Source: UBA1275 sp038124025 (GTDB taxonomy: Bacteria; Bacteroidota; Rhodothermia; Balneolales; Balneolaceae). From it: a DNA stretch of 64,000 nt. The stretch covers positions 54,391 through 118,390 of the forward strand of contig JAYPBC010000003.1 of the NCBI GenBank assembly GCA_038124025.1, given 5' to 3'. The position numbers were made by a program, and so were the translations under genes. Each line of letters opens with the position of its first letter. Position 1 is the first letter of the stretch. Positions 8,006 through 17,662 of the stretch are shown here, piece after piece. The notes beneath the pieces were generated by a model that was not told the origin of the DNA, ran no database searches, and was given only the letters and a program-made list of their open reading frames with translations.

Positions 8006-9355
8006 TCAGGTCGTATTTAAGCGAATTTGCATAGTTGTTCCCACTCCAACTTCACTACTTGCTATGGTTAACTCTCCGCTATGATATTCATCGATGATAC
8101 GCTTGGCTAAGTTTAGCCCTAAACCCCATCCTCTTTTCTTTGTTGAATAACCCGGTCTAAATATATTCTTCTTTGTAGCTGCATCCATACCTATGCCGGT
8201 ATCTTCAATTTCAATAAATAATCCACTATTTCTGACATAACTTCTAACCGTAATAGTTAGGATGTTAGATTTTTGGGCCATTTGAAGCGCATCCATTGCG
8301 TTCTTCATAAGATTTTCAATGGCCCACTGTAATAATTCTGGATTCAGTTTAACCAAGCCAGTCGCCTTTAGCTCGGTTTCAATATGTACTTCCTCAGAAA
8401 TTTTAGGCAATCGCCTTTCCATATATTTAATGGCTTCGTCCAATACCGGGGCAATTTCAAGTGCTTGTAATTCAGGCTTGGATCCGATCTTGCCAAAGCG
8501 TTCAGCCACTCCTTTAAGTCGGTAAACATCCTTTTCAATTTCATTTAAAAGGGTGTGTTGTTCTGGTTGATCGGATAGATCGTCCCGAAATAAGTGAATC
8601 CAACCCAGTAGACTTGATATAGGAGTCCCTAATTGATGGGCGGCTTCCTTTGCCATTCCTACCCATAAATTGGACTGTTCCATTCGGGTAATACTGACTA
8701 AACTTGTATATCCTATGAAGAAAAGTAACAGAATCACAACAATTTGAATGGCAGGAACATATCGTAAGATTTGTACTACCGTACTCTCTCCATAATAAAC
8801 AAACTGCCGAAGAGCCCCTTCTCCCTCACCTACTATAATCGGAATAGGAGGGTTCATATTCTTTAATTTTTGTACGTAAGCAAGTCTTTTTTCTTCTGTC
8901 TCAATTTGTGAGTTTCGTACATTTCTAAAACTATATTCAACCATAAGATCCCCTTGGTCATCAATCAATATATATTCAAGGGGGCGATCATTATCATCCA
9001 CCAAAACCGCCGGTAATTTAAAATTACCTCTATTATCCAGAATAAGTTCATCCGTGACAAAATTCTGCATACTACGCATCCCCTCGACTTCTACTAACTT
9101 CTGAATTAGGCTATCAGGTATATCGCCGCGGGACTCTAATTCCCCAATGACGCTGAGAAGTAAACGACTAGACTCTTGATGAATAGGTAAAGCATTAAAC
9201 TCAAGAGCTTTGGCCCACAGTTGTACACTGGCTTTTTCTTGCTCCAGTATTCTATTTATCAAATATTGGTTGTAGACCATTGAGCCAACACCCAAGAAAA
9301 CCAGCAGCAGCACAAGGATCCACTTTATAGGGCCTGTTCGATCGAACAACTTCAT
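8006..9355 (-). CDS. Sensor histidine kinase, membrane bound
   Basis: 449 aa. Two membrane helices (about residues 13-32 and 200-222) flank a periplasmic sensor region of about 170 residues that has no domain I recognise. The cytoplasmic part has the phosphoacceptor helix AAHQLGTPISSLLGW (His near 238), then a HATPase with N-box AIENLMKNAMDAL, G1 box IEIEDTGIGM and G2 box GWGLGLNLAKRI. It autophosphorylates in response to an unknown periplasmic signal. No response regulator is adjacent, so the partner is encoded elsewhere. Convergent with the ECF sigma gene. Confidence 0.93.
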   Translation of the reverse strand: MKLFDRTGPIKWILVLLLVFLGVGSMVYNQYLINRILEQEKASVQLWAKALEFNALPIHQESSRLLLSVIGELESRGDIPDSLIQKLVEVEGMRSMQNFVTDELILDNRGNFKLPAVLVDDNDRPLEYILIDDQGDLMVEYSFRNVRNSQIETEEKRLAYVQKLKNMNPPIPIIVGEGEGALRQFVYYGESTVVQILRYVPAIQIVVILLLFFIGYTSLVSITRMEQSNLWVGMAKEAAHQLGTPISSLLGWIHLFRDDLSDQPEQHTLLNEIEKDVYRLKGVAERFGKIGSKPELQALEIAPVLDEAIKYMERRLPKISEEVHIETELKATGLVKLNPELLQWAIENLMKNAMDALQMAQKSNILTITVRSYVRNSGLFIEIEDTGIGMDAATKKNIFRPGYSTKKRGWGLGLNLAKRIIDEYHSGELTIASSEVGVGTTMQIRLNTT

Positions 9356-9419
9356 ATAAATCTTTTAGAAATTACAATGAACAGCCGTTAATAAACTAAA
9401 AATCCTAGGCAAAGGCTAT

Positions 9420-10670
9420 TTAGGCCGAGGCTTTTTGTTTTTCGTACACCGGTGGAGCTTGTTTTTCTATGGTTTCACGTGTGATCACACAACGCTTAAC
9501 TTGCTTCATAGATGGAAGAGTGAACATAATATCGAGCATAGAACTCTCCATGATGGATCGCAGTCCACGTGCTCCCGTTTTACGGGTTTTCGCTTTTTCA
9601 ACAATAGCTTTTAATGCATCCTCTTCAAAATCTAACTCAACATTTTCTAATCTAAACAACTTTTTGTATTGCTTAACCAGCGCATTTTTAGGAGTACTCA
9701 AAATATCCATTAGGGCTTCGTCAGAGAGTTCATGAAGACCACAAATAACGGGTAAACGTCCAATGAGTTCAGGTATTAAGCCAAAATGTTGGAGATCCTC
9801 AGGCTCGACATGAGTGAAAATTTCCGGATTATCCTTGTCAAACTTTACTTGTTCCTCAGAGTGAAATCCCATAGCGGAAGTGGAGAGTCGCCGTGCAATT
9901 ATTTGCTCCAAACCAGCAAAGGCTCCTCCACATATAAAGAGTATATTGGCCGTATCTAACTGAATAAAGCTCTGCTCAGGATGCTTTCTTCCACCTTTTG
10001 GAGGGATATTAGCTACGGTTCCTTCTAGTATTTTTAATAGAGCTTGCTGTACACCCTCACCACTTACGTCACGTGTGATGGAAGGATTATCACTTTTTCG
10101 GGCTACCTTATCAACTTCATCGATGTATACAATTCCCCGCTTTGCACGCTCAACATCATAATCAGCAGCCTGCAATAAATTACTTAAAATGCTTTCTACA
10201 TCCTCACCTACGTAGCCTGCTTCGGTTAACACTGTTGCGTCTGCAATGGTGAATGGTACATCGATCACCTTTGCAAGGGTACGAGCTAGCAAGGTTTTAC
10301 CACTACCAGTGGGTCCCAATAATGCAATATTACTTTTTTCTATTGTGGTGTCATCATCAGAAAATTCTGCACCAATTCGCTTGTAGTGATTATATACGGC
10401 AACACTCAACGTTTTTTTGGCAAATTCTTGTCCAATAACATACTCATCGAGTTTTGCCTTAATTTCAATGGGCTTTAAAACCGGCTGAATTGATTTTTCG
10501 CGACGTTTAGCAAGGGAGGCTAAATCACTTTTAATTATGCTAGAGGCATCTTCAACACATCGGTCACACACGTACACCTCAGGACCGGCAACCATACTAT
10601 TCACTTCCAGGCTAGAACGCCCACAAAACGAACAATTGACGATATCATTATTCTTTTCTTTATCGCTCAT
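9420..10670 (-). CDS. clpX: ATP-dependent Clp protease ATP-binding subunit ClpX
   Basis: 416 aa, full length. The N-terminal C4 zinc-binding domain (CSFCGRS and CDRC, about residues 13-38) recognises substrates and adaptors. The AAA+ module has Walker A GPTGSGKT, Walker B IVYIDEVDK, the pore loop GYVGED and sensor 2 GARGLR. The ClpP-docking tripeptide, IGF in E. coli, appears as MGF in SAMGFHSEE. It unfolds tagged proteins and feeds them to ClpP. Eight bases separate it from clpP, in the standard tig-clpP-clpX order. Confidence 0.98.
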   Translation of the reverse strand: MSDKEKNNDIVNCSFCGRSSLEVNSMVAGPEVYVCDRCVEDASSIIKSDLASLAKRREKSIQPVLKPIEIKAKLDEYVIGQEFAKKTLSVAVYNHYKRIGAEFSDDDTTIEKSNIALLGPTGSGKTLLARTLAKVIDVPFTIADATVLTEAGYVGEDVESILSNLLQAADYDVERAKRGIVYIDEVDKVARKSDNPSITRDVSGEGVQQALLKILEGTVANIPPKGGRKHPEQSFIQLDTANILFICGGAFAGLEQIIARRLSTSAMGFHSEEQVKFDKDNPEIFTHVEPEDLQHFGLIPELIGRLPVICGLHELSDEALMDILSTPKNALVKQYKKLFRLENVELDFEEDALKAIVEKAKTRKTGARGLRSIMESSMLDIMFTLPSMKQVKRCVITRETIEKQAPPVYEKQKASA

Positions 10671-10678
10671 AAAGATGT

Positions 10679-11329
10679 CTATTTTTTAGAATCTACTCGA
10701 CTAATTACATTATCTACCAAACCATAGCTTTTGGCTTCGTCTGCTGACATCCATTTATTACGGTCAGAATCATTAATCACTTCTTCGAGCGTTCTACCAG
10801 AATGATCCGCAATAATTTGGCTTAATTCCTGCTTAATCCGAATAATCTCTTTAGCCTCTATTTCAATATCACTTGCCTGCCCTTGAACTCCACCAAGTGG
10901 CTGGTGAATCATTACTCTAGCGTGCGGTAAACAACTACGCTTACCCGCTGCTCCAGCAGTTAACAGCACTGCCCCCATACTTGCAGCCATTCCCATACAG
11001 GTGGTCGCCACGTCACATTTGATGTGTTGCATAGTGTCATAAATAGCCAAACCTGCTGATACTACCCCTCCAGGACTATTGATATATAGGTTTATATCTT
11101 TCTCAGGATCTTCTGACTCTAAAAACAAGAGTTGTGCCACAATAGAGCTAGCAACTACATCATTGATAGGGGAACCAAGAATAACAATTCGGTCCTTAAG
11201 CAGACGTGAGTAGATATCATAGGCTCGTTCTCCTCTTGAAGTTGTTTCAATAACCATGGGAGCTAAATTGTCTTCAATTGTGCTCATTCCACTATACATT
11301 GGTTGTTGATAAATAGGCTGTTTAATCAT
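10679..11329 (-). CDS. clpP: ATP-dependent Clp protease proteolytic subunit ClpP
   Basis: 216 aa. The Ser-His-Asp serine peptidase has the nucleophile in CMGMAASMGAVLL and the histidine in ARVMIHQPLGG; a DxxR-type stretch (DSDRNKWMSADEAKSYGLVD) carries the third residue. It forms a tetradecameric barrel that degrades proteins delivered by ClpX. It starts three bases after the tig stop, so translation is probably coupled. Confidence 0.98.
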   Translation of the reverse strand: MIKQPIYQQPMYSGMSTIEDNLAPMVIETTSRGERAYDIYSRLLKDRIVILGSPINDVVASSIVAQLLFLESEDPEKDINLYINSPGGVVSAGLAIYDTMQHIKCDVATTCMGMAASMGAVLLTAGAAGKRSCLPHARVMIHQPLGGVQGQASDIEIEAKEIIRIKQELSQIIADHSGRTLEEVINDSDRNKWMSADEAKSYGLVDNVISRVDSKK

Positions 11330-11332
11330 GAT

Positions 11333-12625
11333 TTACTTCTGCTCCTGTTGTTTTTCTTGATACGCTTTATAGTCGTCTTTACTCATTTCTTCAATTTGCA
11401 CTTCCTCTTTGAGTTTATCAAACACTTTATTATCCCTAATTGTGTTTCTTAACGACTCAAGCATACTGGGATTTTGAGCGTAATAACCTTTTAATTGTTC
11501 TGCTGTTAAACCATACCGAGCAGCCTCCATTCCTAGTTGAGCGTCAATATCTTCTGCGGTTATTTCAATATCATCATACTTTTCTTGCAGCTGCATATTG
11601 ATAAAATACCACTTAGCTTCGGTGGTTGCTTGACCACTCATCTCTTCTTTGTACGAATCGGTATCAAAACCGTCTGGTAGCTGATCCCCATATTGTTGCT
11701 TTAAACGCTCTACATAAGAACTTTTAACTTGAGCCACAAAGGCTTCAGGCACATCAAATTCATGGGCATCGACCATAGTTTGTACCACGTCATTTTTAAA
11801 AAAATCATCGGACGATTGATCGTAGTATTCCTGCATTTTACTCTTAATAAAGCTTCGATACTCATCCTCGGTTTTAGCTTTATCATTGGTTTGCTTGGCG
11901 ATGAATTCATCATTCATTTCGGCCTTATGCAATACTTGTACTTTTTTTACCTCTACACGGAAATGATCGGTTTCTCCATCTTCCTCCAGACTCATATCCA
12001 CCACATCGCCTGCTTTTTTACCTTTAAGTGCCTTCAAAAAGCCTGCAGCTGAATCCTGTCGCATATCTATACTTTGATCGGTATCGGTGTCCCCATCAAC
12101 CAGATTGCCGTCTTCATCTAACGAACTCACATCTGCAGTAATTTTGGATTCCTCATTTATTTCAGTATCTACATCTTCCCAATTTCCTTCACGCTCAATG
12201 GCACGCTCAATTTCCTCATCAACTTCGGCATCCGATACATCATGCACCATTGATTTGACCTTAATTTTGCCCAGATCCGTCAATTCAACCATGGGTTTCG
12301 TCCCTATCTTAAACGTAACCTCCAGCTCATCATTCTCCCACTGAAAGTCAAGCATTTGAGTTTCACCCACTGGGTCATGTTCTTCGACTACCCTGGATTC
12401 AAAAACCTCTTGAATGTATTTGTTGATCTCTTCAACTTCAATTTCCTGACTAAATCTCTTTTTTATGAGCCCAATCGGCGCTTTACCAGGCCGGAACCCA
12501 GGTAAATTTACCTTAGGTCGAATACCCTTGTATGCCTCATCAAATTTTGGTTGAAGGTCTTCTCTGTTTGCTAAGATGGTAATTTCTTTGTCGACCGAAG
12601 TAAGGTCATTTACCTTTATTTCCAC
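11333..12625 (-). CDS. tig: Trigger factor
   Basis: 430 aa. The N-terminal ribosome-binding domain carries the signature GFRPGKAPIGLIKKRF (about residues 43-58). A FKBP-like PPIase region (about 150-235) follows, then the helical C-terminal chaperone arms. Trigger factor binds nascent chains at the ribosome exit. First gene of the tig-clpP-clpX operon; about 140 bases upstream carry no gene and should hold its promoter. The PPIase domain is divergent, as is common in this phylum. Confidence 0.93.
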   Translation of the reverse strand: MEIKVNDLTSVDKEITILANREDLQPKFDEAYKGIRPKVNLPGFRPGKAPIGLIKKRFSQEIEVEEINKYIQEVFESRVVEEHDPVGETQMLDFQWENDELEVTFKIGTKPMVELTDLGKIKVKSMVHDVSDAEVDEEIERAIEREGNWEDVDTEINEESKITADVSSLDEDGNLVDGDTDTDQSIDMRQDSAAGFLKALKGKKAGDVVDMSLEEDGETDHFRVEVKKVQVLHKAEMNDEFIAKQTNDKAKTEDEYRSFIKSKMQEYYDQSSDDFFKNDVVQTMVDAHEFDVPEAFVAQVKSSYVERLKQQYGDQLPDGFDTDSYKEEMSGQATTEAKWYFINMQLQEKYDDIEITAEDIDAQLGMEAARYGLTAEQLKGYYAQNPSMLESLRNTIRDNKVFDKLKEEVQIEEMSKDDYKAYQEKQQEQK

Positions 12626-12768
12626 GTTTGCTCCGCTTAATTTGTTTCGCTATTTCGGGTTGATGTAAAGCCACTCCTGCATACCTGAACCAACACCAAA
12701 ACCTCTAGATTGATAAAATTTTACAGTCTAAAAAAATACGATTTTAAATAACGGTATTCAAAACCGAT

Positions 12769-14361
12769 TTACACCGGTTGAATTATGGACAAATTAATTT
12801 CTATGACCTTATATCGCTTGTCAAGACTACTTCTCTTAGCTTGTATTATGTAACTGTTGAGGCCTAAATTGATTTCATTAAACAGCTTTACCTTCATCTT
12901 TGATCGGTATGAAGTAGAATTACTTACAGTAAATAACTCTTCATCAAAATCAATCATCATGATTTCAGGTTCATTTTGCTGCTTCTGTCGGTAAATGATC
13001 TTCCAAATTTTTTCTATGTATTCATCATTCATCAATACCATAGTACCATTTTTAAATACAGAAATTGTTTCGCCATTGGACTCAAAATGAAGCTGATCAT
13101 TCTGTACACTTGGTTTGCTTAGGCCTCTTATTTTTTTAAACCCAAAAAATAAGCCTACTATCACCAATACTCCCAACAGCAGAAGGGGTGTTTCATAAAA
13201 TAAGAGATATTCTATCATTGACATGGACGCAACTGGCTGCAACATATCTCGATTAAGTTGGATTGGAATTATCCACATATTCCTTGCATCCATCGTATTT
13301 TTACGACCAATTAGTAGCCACTGATCATTCTGTGTTTCATAGAAAGCTGTCACACTATTAATATCGGGTAAATCTTCTCTACTCAATTCTAATATTTCAT
13401 AGGTATCAAGGTCGATGAATAAGCGGTCACGAAGATGAGCTAAATTATTTATTGTATCAATTGAGTGTACTTTTTGATGCCTAAAACTAGAACCAAACAG
13501 ATTGGTGCTTTCATAAAAGTTATGTCTAGCCTTTTTAACCCACGTTTTGGAAGGTAGATGAAAACTATAGATTAAAAACTGTTTTATTCCTTTGTTGCTA
13601 ACCCTAGATGAAATAGCCCCATCACTACCAAATAGTAGCTCCTCATTTTTTTCCGAAAACCACATGAAATTAGTGGCACTTTTTGGTGGTACTTCTCCAT
13701 TCGTTTTAACTCGGGTCCATTCCTTTAGATCAAAAGCATATTGCAACAAAAAGTTTTTATGCTCCCAAAGACCGTATCCACCGAAAGCAAATATGCCCAG
13801 GCTATCCACGTAGACCGAGCCCGCACCAAACATGAAATCCCGCACCCTTGATTGATCCACTCTAACTAGTTCTCCCGTATTCATCGAGTACTCTAAAACA
13901 TGTCCTATTGCCACCTCCCAAAGTATAATTTTCTCTTCTTCTGAGAGGACCATCATATGAGCGTTCAATTCTTCACCCTGTCTATAGAGTGTGTCTAAGC
14001 GAGTGATAGTTAGGGAGTCATCACGTAACGAGTATTTCTCTAGATACCCATTTGTCATAAAATAAGCATAGACCGAATGGTTATCTGGATCGTAACTCAA
14101 AATAACATTTTGAAGATCATTTAAGGTGACATCATTTCTCTTAATAATAAAGCTGTTATTGTCAAGCACCACTTCTCGTATTATCTCAACGTCTTGCTCT
14201 TGTAGTGCCCATGTCAAATAAGGCGCTTCATTTCCCACATTATTTATTGTGGCTCCATAAACTGGTATTACAGCGTTGACATACAGTAATGGTAGAAAGA
14301 GTAAGACAATCCAGGTCGAACTTTTAACAGGTGAAAAAGACATATAATTGTATATTCTCAT
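12769..14361 (-). CDS. Kelch-like propeller protein with one membrane helix and a cytoplasmic C-terminal domain
   Basis: 530 aa, function unknown. A signal peptide (about residues 15-37) precedes about 340 residues with kelch-propeller style repeats, such as VDSLGIFAFGGYGLWEHKNF followed by a YAFDLKEWTRV unit, and WFSEKNEELLFGSDGA. One membrane helix follows (about 384-405, TPLLLLGVLVIVGLFFGF). The last 120 residues are cytoplasmic and charged, with LMNDEYIEKIWKI, KVKLFNEINLG and KRSSLDKRYKVIEI. From memory, similar kelch-TM proteins in Bacteroidota end in a winged-helix-like domain with this RS...EIN...R...DKRY pattern, which would make it a membrane-anchored sensor-regulator. That role is inference. 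Divergent from the flippase gene. Confidence 0.6.
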   Translation of the reverse strand: MRIYNYMSFSPVKSSTWIVLLFLPLLYVNAVIPVYGATINNVGNEAPYLTWALQEQDVEIIREVVLDNNSFIIKRNDVTLNDLQNVILSYDPDNHSVYAYFMTNGYLEKYSLRDDSLTITRLDTLYRQGEELNAHMMVLSEEEKIILWEVAIGHVLEYSMNTGELVRVDQSRVRDFMFGAGSVYVDSLGIFAFGGYGLWEHKNFLLQYAFDLKEWTRVKTNGEVPPKSATNFMWFSEKNEELLFGSDGAISSRVSNKGIKQFLIYSFHLPSKTWVKKARHNFYESTNLFGSSFRHQKVHSIDTINNLAHLRDRLFIDLDTYEILELSREDLPDINSVTAFYETQNDQWLLIGRKNTMDARNMWIIPIQLNRDMLQPVASMSMIEYLLFYETPLLLLGVLVIVGLFFGFKKIRGLSKPSVQNDQLHFESNGETISVFKNGTMVLMNDEYIEKIWKIIYRQKQQNEPEIMMIDFDEELFTVSNSTSYRSKMKVKLFNEINLGLNSYIIQAKRSSLDKRYKVIEINLSIIQPV

Positions 14362-14537
14362 ACTGATCGCAAGTGTCCTCTTAGTACTTCAAAAGTGTTC
14401 TTAAATTTTACTTTTAGAAACTAAATAGCAACTATTTTTAATGTCTAGATAGCTGCCAACTAATTTCCAATATGGTAAATCGGTTATTTTATATCCCCTA
14501 ATTCTGTACTTTAAGAACTAATAATCAAACCACGCTA

Positions 14538-16001
14538 TTGGATATACCTAATCAACGTCAAACTCTTAACAGCTTCCAATGGTCGTTCATTGAGAAAGTA
14601 GGGAAAGTACTTTTTCAATTGGCCCAGATTGCCTTGTTGACTCGTTTTCTTGACAAAGATGATTTTGGCTTGGTAGCTCTTGCACTGGTCAGTATCGAAT
14701 TTTCTTTTTTATTTGTTGATGCAGGTTTAAATGCTGCTATTTTACACATTCAAAAAGCTACAGAGAAAGCGCTAAGCAGTGTTTATTGGCTTAGTATCAC
14801 TTTAGCAATTGCATTATTTGTAGTTATCTGGTCTGTTAGCCCGCTTATATCCAATTTTTACGAGGAGCCTGCTTTACTTCGAATACTTCCCATACTAGGG
14901 CTCAACATTATATTTTTAGCTTTAGGCCGGCAACATAGAACCTATTTACAAAAACAATTTCTATTCAAACCAATAGCGCTTGTTGAAATCAGTGCTTATC
15001 TAAGTTCCCTACTACTGGCTATTTATCTTGCTCTTGAAGGCTTCGGAGTTTTCAGTCTTGTCTACTCAACTCTGCTGGCTTCCTTGCTATCGAATGTAAG
15101 CTATCTCATTATTCGGCATAAACAAAACCCCATCCATTTACACTTTAATTGGTCTGAAGTACAACCGTTTTTTGATATTGGTAAATTTCAAATGGGTAGC
15201 CGATTATTAGATTTTGTGTCCAAAGAAACGGACGTACTCATCATAGGCAAACTACTTGGGATGGAAGTTTTAGGTTTATACAGCCTGACTAAACAACTTG
15301 TTTTACGCTTATTTAACGTAGTCAACCCTATCATCACAAACGTATTAAGCCCATGGCTGGCTTCACTTCAAAAAGAACCGCAAAAACAACGAAGAACCTA
15401 TCTTCTGATAACACGCTATCTTGCATACTTAAATTTTCCATTGTACTTAATCTTTGCCGTAGGATCGTATGAACTTCTGTATCTAATCTATGGGCCTAGC
15501 TATACATCGGGATCTCTTCTTTTATTTACCTTGGCCATCTATTATGGAATTCTATCTATTACCAACCCAGTTGGTAGCTTACAAATAGCAACAGGTCGCA
15601 CCGATATTGGTTTTTATTGGACCATGTTCCGCGCATCTATCACTCCAGCTGCATTATTATTAGGTATCTATTTGGGCGGCATACAGGGCGTGGCTTATAG
15701 TTTATTGGCCTTAGCCTTAGGCTTACTATATCCACTTTGGTTTGTACAAATAAGGGCTATGATAGGCGTAAGCTTTGCTGGGTATTTCAAAGAATTTTAC
15801 CGCCCTTTATTAAGCTTTATACTCCTAGGTTTTGGACTACATTACGGACTCAAGCCAATACTTGAAGGGCCTAACTTTCTCATTATAAGTTTATGCGTTA
15901 TTGCTTCTATCTCCTTACAAATTGGTTTAGTGTTCTTATACGACTCCAAAGCCTTTTCGCATGTTTACTCACTTTTGCCTTGGCATAATAATCCAAAATA
16001 G
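14538..16001 (+). CDS. Polysaccharide/lipid-linked sugar flippase (MOP superfamily, Wzx-like)
   Basis: 487 aa from a TTG start at 14538; no in-frame ATG occurs before the first conserved helices. About 12-14 membrane helices. The start (FQWSFIEKVGKVLFQLAQIA, then LLTRFLDKDDFGLVAL) is typical of the polysaccharide biosynthesis flippases that move undecaprenyl-linked sugars across the inner membrane. It lies nine bases before an asparagine-synthase-like gene, an arrangement seen at surface-polysaccharide loci, although no glycosyltransferase is nearby. Substrate unknown. Confidence 0.85.
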   Translation: MDIPNQRQTLNSFQWSFIEKVGKVLFQLAQIALLTRFLDKDDFGLVALALVSIEFSFLFVDAGLNAAILHIQKATEKALSSVYWLSITLAIALFVVIWSVSPLISNFYEEPALLRILPILGLNIIFLALGRQHRTYLQKQFLFKPIALVEISAYLSSLLLAIYLALEGFGVFSLVYSTLLASLLSNVSYLIIRHKQNPIHLHFNWSEVQPFFDIGKFQMGSRLLDFVSKETDVLIIGKLLGMEVLGLYSLTKQLVLRLFNVVNPIITNVLSPWLASLQKEPQKQRRTYLLITRYLAYLNFPLYLIFAVGSYELLYLIYGPSYTSGSLLLFTLAIYYGILSITNPVGSLQIATGRTDIGFYWTMFRASITPAALLLGIYLGGIQGVAYSLLALALGLLYPLWFVQIRAMIGVSFAGYFKEFYRPLLSFILLGFGLHYGLKPILEGPNFLIISLCVIASISLQIGLVFLYDSKAFSHVYSLLPWHNNPK

Positions 16002-16010
16002 TCTCTATAC

Positions 16011-17639
16011 GTGGCCCATTCATTCTATTTGCATCTTTCCGAAGCCACTACTCACGACCGTGGCTTGAAACGGCTGCACTTTACAGGATTTGTATTTGTA
16101 GAGCAACAAAAAGCTACCGATGAATATAGGCTCATAGTTGATGCCTTAAACCATCATGGCATACATGCACCACTTCAATTGAGAGGAAGCTATGCCGGGA
16201 TATACTGGTCATCCATAGACAATCAGTGGATCTTGTTTAGCGATCCCTTAGGCACAAAGCCTTTATATTATGCTCAGCTTCCCAATGGTTGGCACATTTC
16301 TAGTAACTATGACCGTTTGGTCCAAGAAATAAAGGCCGTCCAACCCTTAACATTCTCGGCCAAGGGCTTCTATCAGCTATTGAGTTATGGATTTGTTCTC
16401 GAGTCGGACACCTTACTCAATCCTATAAAACGTTTACCTATTGGCTATAGTGGAACTATTGGTACCCTGAATAATGAACAAAAACCAATACCAGGAAGTA
16501 CCCTAAACACCCATAAAATTTACTCACTGCCCAACATTGGTTCTTCTCTCTCACTAGATGATGCCGCTGCACAGGTGGACATACTATTTAGAGCTGCTAT
16601 AAAACGAGCTTTTGAACGTGACGCAAAACAATCAAAAATACCCCTAGTATCACTTAGCGGCGGTCTAGATTCTCGAATGACCAGCTGGATTGCTCATGAA
16701 ATGGGATACACTGACCAACTCAATCTTTGTTTTGCTCAAAAAAATTCATTAGACCACATCATAGCACGAGATATTGCTAAAGATTTAGCTCATAAATGGC
16801 ATTTTATGCCATTAGATGGAGGGGAAATGCTATTGGATTTGGATGAGGTCACAGAGCATACCGGTGGAAATGTAGTCTATTATGGACAGGCTCATTCCCG
16901 ACGAATTTTGCAGGAAATCATTGACAAAAATTCACCTAATACTCTGGGAATGCTCCATACCGGAATGCTAGGAGATGTGGTGATAGGGAGCTATCTACAA
17001 ACGACTGAGAATCCAGTCAATTTTTCTGCCTTAAGTGGAGCTACCTCTAGCCGCTTCACTAAAGAATTACTAAACCACGGTTTCAAACCTGAATACGAAA
17101 ACTTGGAACATCACAAAATGATGCTTCGAGGTTTATATGGGATGAATATGGGGCTTATGTCGGTATATGCGGTAACCGATAGTTATTCCCCTTTTTATGA
17201 TATTGATTTATTTAATTTCTGTCTACAACTCCCACTTAAGCTACGTGCTGAACATAAGCTATATACTCATTGGATAACCCAATATTATCCAGATGCAGCA
17301 AACTATATTTGGGAGCGAACCCGGACAAAAATAACGGCAAAATCACTTCGCATAGGCTCAAAATCGATGCCTTTGCAAACTTGGCTTTGGAAGTTGGTCG
17401 AAAAAATACGGTTTGGGCAGCCCACCCGCAATCCCCGTTATATGACACCATTGGATTATTGGTTTGCTACCCAGACGGATGTAGCATCTCAGCTGAACAA
17501 CTACTTTAACCAGTACCTAGACTTAATTGATGAAGCAGAAATGAGGTATCATATTAAAGAGTTGTATACCAATGGGAATGGAAAAGAAAAAGTACAAGCC
17601 CTTTCCGTCATTGCGGCCGCTAAAAGATATGTAAGCTGA
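16011..17639 (+). CDS. Asparagine synthase-like amidotransferase without glutaminase cysteine
   Basis: 542 aa from a GTG start. The N-terminal third resembles a class II glutamine amidotransferase domain (SDPLGTKPLYYAQL, a counterpart of the usual RDPxGxRPLYY), but the second residue is Ala, not the catalytic Cys, so it should not release ammonia from glutamine. The synthetase part has the ATP-pyrophosphatase loop VSLSGGLDSRMTSW (about residue 215) and a DxxG-like acidic region. Such enzymes in polysaccharide loci are thought to amidate sugar acids or other carboxylates; that is family lore, not proven here. Follows the flippase by nine bases. Confidence 0.8.
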   Translation: MAHSFYLHLSEATTHDRGLKRLHFTGFVFVEQQKATDEYRLIVDALNHHGIHAPLQLRGSYAGIYWSSIDNQWILFSDPLGTKPLYYAQLPNGWHISSNYDRLVQEIKAVQPLTFSAKGFYQLLSYGFVLESDTLLNPIKRLPIGYSGTIGTLNNEQKPIPGSTLNTHKIYSLPNIGSSLSLDDAAAQVDILFRAAIKRAFERDAKQSKIPLVSLSGGLDSRMTSWIAHEMGYTDQLNLCFAQKNSLDHIIARDIAKDLAHKWHFMPLDGGEMLLDLDEVTEHTGGNVVYYGQAHSRRILQEIIDKNSPNTLGMLHTGMLGDVVIGSYLQTTENPVNFSALSGATSSRFTKELLNHGFKPEYENLEHHKMMLRGLYGMNMGLMSVYAVTDSYSPFYDIDLFNFCLQLPLKLRAEHKLYTHWITQYYPDAANYIWERTRTKITAKSLRIGSKSMPLQTWLWKLVEKIRFGQPTRNPRYMTPLDYWFATQTDVASQLNNYFNQYLDLIDEAEMRYHIKELYTNGNGKEKVQALSVIAAAKRYVS

Positions 17640-17662
17640 AGTTAGCAAAGAATTACAAAGAC

